Of a stretch of DNA of 64,000 nt, positions 53,002-61,085 are shown one piece after another. Below the pieces are notes generated by a model. The model was given only the letters and a program-made list of their open reading frames with translations. It ran no database searches and was not told where the DNA came from. The stretch spans positions 1 through 64,000 of the forward strand of contig NZ_CP086253.1 of NCBI RefSeq assembly GCF_003382565.3, written 5' to 3'. Each line of letters starts with the position of its first letter. The first letter of the stretch is position 1. Made by a program: the position numbers and the translations under genes. The DNA comes from Pectobacterium aquaticum (GTDB lineage Bacteria; Pseudomonadota; Gammaproteobacteria; Enterobacterales; Enterobacteriaceae).

Positions 53002-53982
53002 ATGGCGTTGCTCAATGTAGATAAACTGTCGGTTCACTTTGGTGATGAAGATCTGCCGTTTCGTGCGGTCGATCGTATCAGCTACCAGGTGGAACAAGGT
53101 CAGGTGGTCGGTATCGTCGGGGAATCCGGCTCCGGTAAATCCGTCAGCTCGCTGGCGATTATGGGACTGATTGATTACCCCGGCAAAGTGATGGCCGACA
53201 AGCTGGAATTTAACCAGCGTGATTTAACAAGAATTTCTGAGAAAGAACGGCGTAATCTGGTGGGTTCTGAAGTCGCGATGATTTTCCAGGACCCGATGAC
53301 CAGCCTGAACCCGTGTTACACCGTGGGCTACCAGATCATGGAAGCTATCAAGGTGCATCAGGGCGGTAACCGCAAAACCCGTCGTCAGCGAGCGATTGAC
53401 CTGCTGACGCTGGTCGGGATCCCCGATCCGGCTTCGCGTCTTGACGTGTATCCGCACCAGCTTTCCGGCGGGATGAGCCAGCGCGTGATGATCGCAATGG
53501 CAATTGCCTGCCGGCCGAAGCTGCTGATTGCCGATGAGCCAACGACGGCGCTCGACGTGACCATTCAGGCGCAGATCATCGAACTGCTGCTCGAATTGCA
53601 ACAGCGCGAAAACATGGCGCTGATCCTGATTACGCACGATTTAGCGCTGGTGGCTGAAGCGGCACACCACATCATCGTGATGTATGCCGGGCAGGTTGTG
53701 GAATCAGGCAAAGCCGCGGATATTTTCAGCGCGCCGCGTCATCCGTATACCCAGGCGTTGCTGCGTGCGCTGCCGGAGTTTGCGGCAGATAAATCCCGAC
53801 TGGCATCGTTGCCGGGTGTGGTACCGGGTAAATATGACCGCCCGAACGGCTGTCTGTTAAACCCGCGCTGCCCCTATGCGCAGGACCGCTGCCGTCAGGA
53901 AGAACCAGCACTGCGCGATATTCCTGGTCGTCAGGTGAAATGTCATACACCGCTCGATGATGCGGGGAGGCCAACCCTATGA
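53002..53982 (+). CDS. dppD: Dipeptide ABC ATPase DppD
   Basis: 326 aa ATPase: Walker A GESGSGKSVSSLA near residue 40, signature LSGGMSQRV, Walker B LLIADEPTTALD, and the C-terminal Cys-rich oligopeptide-transporter tail (CLLNPRCPYAQDRCRQEEP), which in relatives can hold an Fe-S cluster. ATG 53002 follows AGAGGTAGAGAG. It overlaps dppF by four bases. Confidence 0.96.
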   Translation: MALLNVDKLSVHFGDEDLPFRAVDRISYQVEQGQVVGIVGESGSGKSVSSLAIMGLIDYPGKVMADKLEFNQRDLTRISEKERRNLVGSEVAMIFQDPMTSLNPCYTVGYQIMEAIKVHQGGNRKTRRQRAIDLLTLVGIPDPASRLDVYPHQLSGGMSQRVMIAMAIACRPKLLIADEPTTALDVTIQAQIIELLLELQQRENMALILITHDLALVAEAAHHIIVMYAGQVVESGKAADIFSAPRHPYTQALLRALPEFAADKSRLASLPGVVPGKYDRPNGCLLNPRCPYAQDRCRQEEPALRDIPGRQVKCHTPLDDAGRPTL

Positions 53983-54989
53983 GTGAACTGAACGCACCAT
54001 CGCAGCCGTATTTGCTGCATGCGATTGATTTGAAGAAACACTATCCGGTGAAAAAGGGCTTTTTCGCGCCAGAGCGGATGGTGAAAGCGCTGGACGGCGT
54101 ATCCTTTACGCTGGAACGCGGTAAAACGCTGGCGGTGGTGGGAGAATCTGGTTGTGGAAAATCCACGCTGGGTCGCCTGCTGACGATGATTGAAACCCCA
54201 TCGGATGGCGAGCTGTACTATCAGGGGCAGGATCTGCTGAAGCACGATCCGCAAGCGCAGAAACTGCGTCGGCAGAAGATCCAGATCGTTTTCCAGAATC
54301 CGTATGGATCGCTCAATCCACGTAAGAAAGTCGGTCAGATCCTGGAAGAACCGCTCCAGATCAACACAGAGCTGTCAAAAGCCGAACGCCGTGAAAAAGC
54401 GCTGGCGATGATGGCGAAAGTGGGGCTGAAAACGGAGCATTACGATCGCTACCCACATATGTTCTCTGGCGGCCAGCGTCAACGTATTGCTATCGCCCGT
54501 GGATTGATGCTGGACCCAGACGTGGTGATTGCTGATGAACCCGTTTCAGCGCTGGACGTGTCGGTTCGCGCACAGGTGCTGAACCTGATGATGGACTTGC
54601 AGCAGGACTTGGGGCTGTCTTACGTCTTCATCTCGCACGATCTTTCCGTCGTTGAACATATCGCTGATGAAGTGATGGTGATGTATCTGGGCCGCTGTGT
54701 GGAGAAGGGCAGTAAAGATGCCATTTTCAACAACCCGCGTCACCCGTATACGCAGGCGTTACTTTCCGCGACGCCGCGCCTGAACCCAGATTTACGCCGC
54801 GAGCGTATCAAGCTGACGGGTGAGCTGCCTAGTCCACTGAATCCACCACCGGGCTGCGCGTTCAATGCCCGCTGTCAGCGCAGCTTCAGCACCTGCACCC
54901 AGTTCCAGCCGCAGCTTAAAACCTACGGTGAACAGCAGGTCGCCTGCTTCGCTGTCGATCAGGACGAACAGGGTACCGCTGTCGCCTAG
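53979..54989 (+). CDS. dppF: Dipeptide ABC ATPase DppF
   Basis: 336 aa, second ATPase of the importer. Walker A GESGCGKSTLGR near residue 54, signature FSGGQRQRI, Walker B VVIADEPVSALD, and a Cys-rich tail (CAFNARCQRSFSTCTQF). Last gene of dppABCDF; ATGA overlap with dppD. Confidence 0.96.
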   Translation: MSELNAPSQPYLLHAIDLKKHYPVKKGFFAPERMVKALDGVSFTLERGKTLAVVGESGCGKSTLGRLLTMIETPSDGELYYQGQDLLKHDPQAQKLRRQKIQIVFQNPYGSLNPRKKVGQILEEPLQINTELSKAERREKALAMMAKVGLKTEHYDRYPHMFSGGQRQRIAIARGLMLDPDVVIADEPVSALDVSVRAQVLNLMMDLQQDLGLSYVFISHDLSVVEHIADEVMVMYLGRCVEKGSKDAIFNNPRHPYTQALLSATPRLNPDLRRERIKLTGELPSPLNPPPGCAFNARCQRSFSTCTQFQPQLKTYGEQQVACFAVDQDEQGTAVA

Positions 54990-54999
54990 TTTGCCTTCA

Positions 55000-55030
55000 A
55001 CTCACCTACGCTGTTAAGGCGTAGGTGAGT
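55000..55030 (+). terminator. Hairpin after dppF
   Basis: ACTCACCTACGC-tgttaag-GCGTAGGTGAGT, a perfect 12-bp stem just after the dppF stop without a U-run. Likely the 3' end of the dpp transcript. Confidence 0.6.
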
Positions 55031-55104
55031 GGGAAGTGGGTTTTACCTGACTGCTGCTGTGTATGTATTCCGCTAAATTTAACCTGACTTCAGCGATTCG
55101 TCTC

Positions 55105-55746
55105 TCCTGTTGCTGACCGCTCATGTCACGGGTCAGCCTGCCCATCACGTCATATTCCCGCTGCTGTAGGAACTCACCGCCTGAACGGGAGGCTTCGCGC
55201 CCGGCGGCATCATGAGCAAGGGTGAGCTCTGCGCCGTCTGGCAACTGTACCTGCCGCAGCTCACCCGCTGCGCTGTAGCTGAAGGTGCTGGTCAGCTCTT
55301 CATCGCGCTCATCTTCTCTGGCCAGCGTTCGCGTTACGGTGCGTGCGGTATCATCAAACTGTCGGGTGATAAGCGAGCCGTTCAGCCACTCCCGCACCAC
55401 CCGGTCACGGAGGTCATACTCCAGTTGGAGATGACTGGTAGCAGAGGTGACTTCGACTAGCCTGCCAGCCGCGTCATAACGGTAGTGCAGGGTATCGTCT
55501 GGTGCGGTTTCTTTGATGAGCAACCCGCGTCCGTCATACAGGAAGTGGCGGGTTTCGCCTTCGCCATTACGGATGGCGATGCAGTGGCCGTCTTCGTCAT
55601 AGGTGTAGTGGGTGTCGGTGCCCGCCATATCCCGCTCGCGGATGACCCGCGCATCGGCATCCAGCCACCATTGCCAGCGGCTGCCGTCCGGGGCGACAAC
55701 GGCGACCAGTTGCTGGCTCTCTTTGTCGTACTCGTAACGCCAGGTG
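55105..55746 (-). pseudogene. Internal fragment of an rhs gene
   Basis: 642 bases align without gaps to 57642-58283 of the intact rhs gene (constant offset 2537). They encode YD-repeat core, for example GEGETRHFLYDGRGLLIKET. The fragment lacks the PAAR end, the rest of the core and the toxin end, so it cannot work. Bases 55504-55746 are identical to the intact gene, while the other part differs by roughly 10 percent. The frame then runs into unrelated sequence (AEVRLNLAEYIHSS). Confidence 0.9.
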
Positions 55747-55748
55747 TC

Positions 55749-56012
55749 ATAGTAAATAAAACAACCAAAACAGCGCGTTACTACACGGTGGGATACGCCC
55801 GCACAAACCTGTTATAACAGGTTTGAACAGCTTGAGCTGGCCCGCAAGGGCGAGTCTCAGAATGAGACGAGTAAAACGGCAGGCCCAACCCGCCGTCAGC
55901 GATTAACCTTAAAGGTCGCTGGCTGGAGGAGTCGGGTTTTATGACCGGGATGCCGATCACCGTGACGGTGGAGCGCGGAAGGATAGTGATTGAGGTGGAG
56001 ATTAATCTCTGA
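55749..56012 (+). pseudogene. Broken symE-family toxin gene
   Basis: In one frame the left part reads TKTARYYTVGYAR and the right part NGRPNPPSAINLKGRWLEES then GFMTGMPITVTVERGRIVI, both typical of SymE-family (SpoVT/AbrB-like) proteins. Between them are five in-frame stops across about 70 bases. A second frame across that middle is open (RFEQLELARKGESQNETSK), so two frameshifts are an alternative to an insertion. There is no start codon; the left end abuts the rhs fragment. Confidence 0.72.
55805..55824. repeat. Perfect 20-base palindrome inside broken symE
   Basis: AAACCTGTTATAACAGGTTT is fully self-complementary and lies where the symE frame breaks. It resembles but is not a LexA box (CTGT-N4-ACAG instead of CTGT-N8-ACAG). 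Confidence 0.6.
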
Positions 56013-56040
56013 TCGTTGCACTTAACAGCAGGTAAAATAA

Positions 56041-56075
56041 AGCCGGAAGGATCGTGGGATCGCTTCCGGTTTGTT
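56041..56075 (-). terminator. Terminator after the rhs operon
   Basis: On the minus strand CCGGAAGCGATC-ccac-GATCCTTCCGG is followed by CTTTATTTT, right after the stop of the immunity gene at 56079. Confidence 0.78.
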
Positions 56076-56078
56076 TTA

Positions 56079-56384
56079 TTAGTCACCACTAACTCTGATA
56101 TAGATTATTTTTTTACTTAGCAACGATTTTATTTCTTCTATTTTTCTTTCTTCCAATGAATTATTCTCACAGATCGCAATAAATTCATTTATAAACAAAA
56201 CAGCATCACCACCTTTAAATAAACAGTCGGTGCGATAATAATCTTTTATTTTCCTTAATTGTTTAAAGCTACTCCATCTTGTTGAATTGGAAAATATTGA
56301 AGAATGTAAAGATTCACTAATATTAAAATGAAACATCTCATCGTCAAATTTTATTTGAAAATCCAAAGACATACTTTTCCTCAC
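56079..56384 (-). CDS. Probable RhsI immunity protein
   Basis: 101 aa, cytoplasmic, charged, AT-rich coding sequence (MSLDFQIKFDDEMFHFNISE start region). It overlaps the rhs stop by four bases (ATGA), the position of immunity genes in rhs loci. No family recognised. Inference: binds and neutralises the nuclease at the Rhs C-terminus, which would act in the cytoplasm. Confidence 0.72.
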   Translation of the reverse strand: MRKSMSLDFQIKFDDEMFHFNISESLHSSIFSNSTRWSSFKQLRKIKDYYRTDCLFKGGDAVLFINEFIAICENNSLEERKIEEIKSLLSKKIIYIRVSGD

Positions 56385-59300
56385 AATATTAAGTCAGTTG
56401 TTTTTACATCCCTGAATACACTTTGTGGGAATGCAGTAACCAAATCACCATTAGATTCAACAACAACCCTAACCTTTGTCGAAGCCTCGCCTTCAGGTGT
56501 TCGCCCGACAGTTCTTGGCAATGTTTTTTCATAAACAAACCTAGACCCATCCCGCGTAATTCGGTCAGGATTACGGAATACATTTCTTACCGTTGATTTC
56601 CATTCAGCATTTCCTATCGTCCATTTACTTTTATGATCCCAGCCAATTTTATTACCCACATGTCGATCTTTAACGTGCTGTACTCCATCACGAGTTAAAT
56701 TGACTTTAGATGGCAATGGACATTTAGCGAGACCTAGTGGGTCGATCCAACTAATAGGATTAGGCGCGTAAGCATAGTTACTCTCACCCCCCGCTACCCC
56801 TATCGGGTCAGGCGAGACGTAGCATCCACCCGTCGGGTCGTAGTACCGAAAACGGTTATAACATAGCCCGCTTTCGGTGTCACGGTACTGTCCGGCAAAG
56901 GCAAGGCCCGGGTCGGCAGGGTCTTCCGTGGAGCCTGGTCGCTGGCCCCAGAGGGTGCTTTTGGGTGCCTGCCAGCGCAGGGTACCGTCGGGCCGGTACA
57001 GAGCCTGCGGTTCACCGTTCTGGCTGCTGGTGACAAAGTCGGTTTCCCAGCGTCCGTCAGCATTCTGGCGCTGCTGAACCAGCAACTCCCAGCCGTTGTG
57101 TACCCAGTGGCGGCGGGCAACGCGTTCACCGCTGCGGTAATGGCGCACTTCGGCTATCTGGTCGCCGTCCCACAGGTAGAGGATATCGTCCTGCGTCTGC
57201 TCACAGCGTTTGCCGGTGCGCCGCCCGAACGGGTCATAACGATAGAACCAGCGTTCGCCCGTCGGGGTGTCAACGACTCTGAGCTGGTTACGGCTGTCCC
57301 AGCGGTAGTGCCAGACCTGAGGACGGTAGCCCGGCTGAACCACCTGTTTACGGATGAGCCGCCCGGCTTTGTCATATTGGTAGTGGGTATCGTCGTGCTG
57401 AGTCAGCCTGCCCGCCTGCCATTCGGTGAGTCGTGCGGTATCCTGCGGCAGGCCGTTACGGGTATAGCGATAGGCTTCGTCGGTTTCGACCGCACGCCCT
57501 GCACCGCCGCTCAGGACGGACAGCACGCGCCCGGTAGCGTCCAGACGATAGCCTCGGGTTTCACGGTTATGGCGAACGCCAGCCAGATTGCCAGCTCCGT
57601 CATACAGATATTCCCTTGTCTGTGTGGCATGCAGGCGCCCATCCTGCTGCTGACCGCTCATCTCACGCGTCAGCCAGCCCATCACGTCATATTCGCGGTG
57701 CTGGACAAACGCCCCGCCTGAACGGGAGGCTTCCCGCCCGGCGGCGTCATGGACAAGGGTGAGCTCCGTGCCGTCCGGCAACTGTACCTGTTGCAGTTCA
57801 CCCGCTGCGCTATAGCTGAACGTGCTGGTCAGCGCGTCATCACGCTCATCTTCTCTGGCTAGCGTCCGCGTTACGGTGCGTGCGGTATCATCAAACTGCC
57901 GGGTGAGCAGGGTGCCGTTCAGCCATTCCCGCACTACCCGGTCACGGAGGTCATACTCCAGTTGGACGTGGCTGGTAGCAGAGGTGACTTCGACTAGCCT
58001 GCCTGCGGCGTCATAGCGATAATGCAGAGTATCGTCCGGCGCGGTTTCTTTGATGAGCAACCCGCGTCCGTCATACAGGAAGTGGCGGGTTTCGCCTTCG
58101 CCATTACGGATGGCGATGCAGTGGCCGTCTTCGTCATAGGTGTAGTGGGTGTCGGTGCCCGCCATATCCCGCTCGCGGATGACCCGCGCATCGGCATCCA
58201 GCCACCATTGCCAGCGGCTGCCGTCCGGGGCGACAACGGCGACCAGTTGCTGGCTCTCTTTGTCGTACTCGTAACGCCAGGTGCGATCTTGTGCATCCGT
58301 CCGCGAGGTGAGCAGGTCAAAGGGGCCGTAGCTCTGACGCCACAGTGCCCCGTTGCCGTCCACCGTGCTCAGCAGGTTGTTATGCTTGTCGTATTGGCGT
58401 TGTTCTTGTTTGTCGTCGGGGCGTATCAGTTGCTCCGGCAGCTTCCAGCTTGCACGGCGGTATCCCAGACGGAATTGTGCTCCGTCTGGCCGCTGCCACT
58501 GCACGACTCTGTCCTGCTGGTCATAGCGTAGCTGCTGGGTACGCCCGAGCGCATCGCTGGCACTCAGCAACCGTTGACGATGATCGTAACGCAGCCGTGC
58601 CTGAACCTCGCCCGCCTGATCGCTCACCTGCGTCAGCAGGCCGTGGCGGTTCCAGGTAAATCGTACTTCGCGAGTATCCGGCCCCGTGAGCTTCTCCGGG
58701 TTGCCCGCCTCATCGAACGCCCATTGCCAGATACGCCCCAGTGGGTCGGTGATACCGCATAACCGCTGAGCGTCGTCGTAGTCATAGGCCCAGGCATGAC
58801 CGCTGCCGTCGGTGAAAGCGCTCACCAGACCGCTGTCGTCCAGATAGGTGAACTCAACCACCCGGCCTGCGGGGGAAATCTCACGCAACAGGTTGCCGTG
58901 GTCGTCGTAGTCGTAGCGGGTGACGTGCCCTAACGGAGATTTTTCCCAGCTCATCAGCGACAGCGCGTTGAAACCAAATTCGCTGCGCTGACCTAATCCG
59001 TCGGTCATGACCACGCGGTCATCGAGATAGTCAAAACGCGCGGTCAGGTAGCCGTCAGCACAGGTGGTGTAAACGCAGCGACCCTGATAGTCATACTCGT
59101 AACGCGCCCAGGTCTGGTCGTTGTCATGCCAGCGCGTGAGTCGGTTTTCGTTGTCATAGTCGTAGAACAGGTGATAGGCATGGGTGGCATCGGCCTCAAT
59201 CAGTCGCCCCTGTTCATCCTGCCGGTATTCGGCCAGTACGGTTTTTTGTCCGGCATCAATGCGCTGTATCTGGTGTAGGTAATCTCCCCGCCATACCAGC

Positions 59301-60658
59301 AGCAGCTCGATACCATCACTGTGTTGCACTTTGCGCAGATAGCCTTTTGGATCGCGGATCAGGGTAATGCGGTTGTCGTGCGGGTCGCGCACGGACGACA
59401 GAAGCAGCCGATCGCCCTGAGGCACATCGAACTCACGCCAGGTGAGGCTGTCACGGTCCCACAGGCTAAATCCCTCTGCACGCCGATGCAGAGTAAAGGC
59501 CGGATAGAGCGGACAAAATACCGCCTGCACATCCTGATGGAAGGTGAAATCAATGTCGTATCCCTGTGCCAGCGTGATAACGACGTGGGTATTCAGGCCG
59601 TCGTGGCTGACGTATGCGGCTTCGCTCCAGGTGTCATACCAGCCGCGTCCTAGCAGGCCGGTATGGGTGGCGGCAGAGCGGTAAGTGCGCTCAAAAAGCA
59701 GAGGAAGTGTTTGCCCCAGTTCGAGATCCAGACGCATCTCGATCACATCCCCGCTGGGAATATAGACCGGATCTTTTAGAAAGCCCCGAGTGGCTTCCTT
59801 AATACGTGCCAACCCTTTGCTATTTTTAAACCCTTTGCTGGCACACCGAGCCGCTCTCCGTAGCCCCACCGCCGTTCTTAACGCCCCCATGCGAATGCCT
59901 TTGAGCACCGCGGTTGGCCCACGTGTAAATAGCTTCCCTAGCCCTTTGAACATGCCCCGGCTGGGCGGTACCAGAAATTCCACGGCTATCAGCAGCGCTT
60001 TTTCCCACCAGCTGAATTCGTCACTAATATCCAGACAGGTTTGCTGACCGGAGCCAAAAAAGACGGTGGATGCCCCTTCTTTGATGGTGGCACCACAGAC
60101 GGTTTTATCGTCGATACGTGCTGCTGGCGAGCCATTGACGTAGACGGTTTCACTGCCTTGCGCAATCAACTGGGGCGAGTTGTGTTTGGTGCAGGCTACC
60201 GTATCAACCTCAGCACGGGAAATGGGCTTTTTCTCCGCAAACACGGTGTCTGAGCCAGAATCGACGGGCCCAAACGGCGGGGCGCCGCTGTCTACCATGG
60301 CAGAAACTTTGCTGGAGACGCTGCTAATCAGTCCCCCTAGCAGGCTGACTGCACCAAACCCCACCGCAAGTTTGACTGCCCCGACAACCAGTGCCGCCCC
60401 CATGCCGCCCGTCCCGACAACAGCGACGGCAATGGCACCTGCCACGGCAGCCGCTGCGGCAAAGGCTACGGCTGCTACAACCGCCCCTGCGATAGCCCCA
60501 GCCAGCGCACCGAGAAAACTTTTGTGCTTGATGGTTTTGCCCGGTGATGTCGGTGCTTTTCCCTGGCCCGGTTGAGGACGACCGGCCGGCGGTGTCGGGC
60601 CTTTGCCTGCATGCATGGCCCCCACGCGGGCAACACGGTTCAGAATATCACTCAGCAT
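56381..60658 (-). CDS. PAAR-Rhs T6SS effector with C-terminal nuclease-like toxin
   Basis: 1425 aa. N-terminal Ala/Gly-rich hydrophobic segments (about 48-125), PAAR domain (about 130-215; QGSETVYVNGSPAARIDDKT), then YD/Rhs repeats to the core end NPISWIDPLGL near 1310. The last 114 residues form a separate AT-rich toxin with GVQHVKDRHVG, FRNPDRI, RFVYEKTL and NGDLVTAFP, resembling the BECR-fold RNase group (inference). AAAGGAG precedes ATG. It follows the eagR and vgrG genes, so it is loaded on that spike. Confidence 0.92.
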   Translation of the reverse strand: MLSDILNRVARVGAMHAGKGPTPPAGRPQPGQGKAPTSPGKTIKHKSFLGALAGAIAGAVVAAVAFAAAAAVAGAIAVAVVGTGGMGAALVVGAVKLAVGFGAVSLLGGLISSVSSKVSAMVDSGAPPFGPVDSGSDTVFAEKKPISRAEVDTVACTKHNSPQLIAQGSETVYVNGSPAARIDDKTVCGATIKEGASTVFFGSGQQTCLDISDEFSWWEKALLIAVEFLVPPSRGMFKGLGKLFTRGPTAVLKGIRMGALRTAVGLRRAARCASKGFKNSKGLARIKEATRGFLKDPVYIPSGDVIEMRLDLELGQTLPLLFERTYRSAATHTGLLGRGWYDTWSEAAYVSHDGLNTHVVITLAQGYDIDFTFHQDVQAVFCPLYPAFTLHRRAEGFSLWDRDSLTWREFDVPQGDRLLLSSVRDPHDNRITLIRDPKGYLRKVQHSDGIELLLVWRGDYLHQIQRIDAGQKTVLAEYRQDEQGRLIEADATHAYHLFYDYDNENRLTRWHDNDQTWARYEYDYQGRCVYTTCADGYLTARFDYLDDRVVMTDGLGQRSEFGFNALSLMSWEKSPLGHVTRYDYDDHGNLLREISPAGRVVEFTYLDDSGLVSAFTDGSGHAWAYDYDDAQRLCGITDPLGRIWQWAFDEAGNPEKLTGPDTREVRFTWNRHGLLTQVSDQAGEVQARLRYDHRQRLLSASDALGRTQQLRYDQQDRVVQWQRPDGAQFRLGYRRASWKLPEQLIRPDDKQEQRQYDKHNNLLSTVDGNGALWRQSYGPFDLLTSRTDAQDRTWRYEYDKESQQLVAVVAPDGSRWQWWLDADARVIRERDMAGTDTHYTYDEDGHCIAIRNGEGETRHFLYDGRGLLIKETAPDDTLHYRYDAAGRLVEVTSATSHVQLEYDLRDRVVREWLNGTLLTRQFDDTARTVTRTLAREDERDDALTSTFSYSAAGELQQVQLPDGTELTLVHDAAGREASRSGGAFVQHREYDVMGWLTREMSGQQQDGRLHATQTREYLYDGAGNLAGVRHNRETRGYRLDATGRVLSVLSGGAGRAVETDEAYRYTRNGLPQDTARLTEWQAGRLTQHDDTHYQYDKAGRLIRKQVVQPGYRPQVWHYRWDSRNQLRVVDTPTGERWFYRYDPFGRRTGKRCEQTQDDILYLWDGDQIAEVRHYRSGERVARRHWVHNGWELLVQQRQNADGRWETDFVTSSQNGEPQALYRPDGTLRWQAPKSTLWGQRPGSTEDPADPGLAFAGQYRDTESGLCYNRFRYYDPTGGCYVSPDPIGVAGGESNYAYAPNPISWIDPLGLAKCPLPSKVNLTRDGVQHVKDRHVGNKIGWDHKSKWTIGNAEWKSTVRNVFRNPDRITRDGSRFVYEKTLPRTVGRTPEGEASTKVRVVVESNGDLVTAFPQSVFRDVKTTDLIL

Positions 60659-60669
60659 GATGACTCCTT

Positions 60670-61077
60670 TCAGGCAGTGGCTTTAAAGGTCTCGACCACC
60701 GCCAGCATCGCCGTTTTCTGCTCCGCACTGAGCTCGCCCGCCACGGTTACGGTAAACGTCAGCAATAACTCACCGCGTACCTGCATCACGACAACCTGAT
60801 GCATCGGCCCTTCTGGTGACCGCCAGGTATATTCCAGTCCGTGTGCGGGTTGCCCATCCAGCGTCAATACCCAAACGCTGCGCTCTTCATACCCTTTTAG
60901 GTGTGCCGCAAACTGGCCCAACGTCTGCTGATAAACCGTCTCTGCTGTCAGGCCGAAGTCAATCGGAGTCCGGTTGACAACCAGGTTGATGGCATCGCCC
61001 GGCAGAACAAAAACATGGAGTGATTCATCGCGCCAATCGGCGGGGATAGCCAGCGTCCCTTCATTCATCTGATACAT
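60670..61077 (-). CDS. EagR-type effector adaptor (DUF1795, DcrB-like)
   Basis: 135 aa with the DUF1795 fold (YQMNEGTLAIPADWRDESLH, VLTLDGQPAHGLEY, TFTVTVAGELSAEQKTAM). Eag chaperones bind the N-terminal transmembrane segments of PAAR-Rhs effectors and load them on VgrG. ATG 61077 follows AAGGATGACT; an ATG six bases earlier would overlap this ribosome site. Placed between vgrG and rhs, exactly as expected. Confidence 0.9.
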   Translation of the reverse strand: MYQMNEGTLAIPADWRDESLHVFVLPGDAINLVVNRTPIDFGLTAETVYQQTLGQFAAHLKGYEERSVWVLTLDGQPAHGLEYTWRSPEGPMHQVVVMQVRGELLLTFTVTVAGELSAEQKTAMLAVVETFKATA

Positions 61078-61085
61078 AGTCATCC

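Noticed and set aside
55805..55824. LexA (SOS) box
   Set aside because: The palindrome has CTGT-N4-ACAG, not CTGT-N8-ACAG, and lies inside the broken coding sequence, not upstream of it.
55781..56089. 102-codon minus-strand ORF opposite symE
   Set aside because: It is the antisense of the symE-like sequence and has no family features; the plus-strand similarity explains the region.
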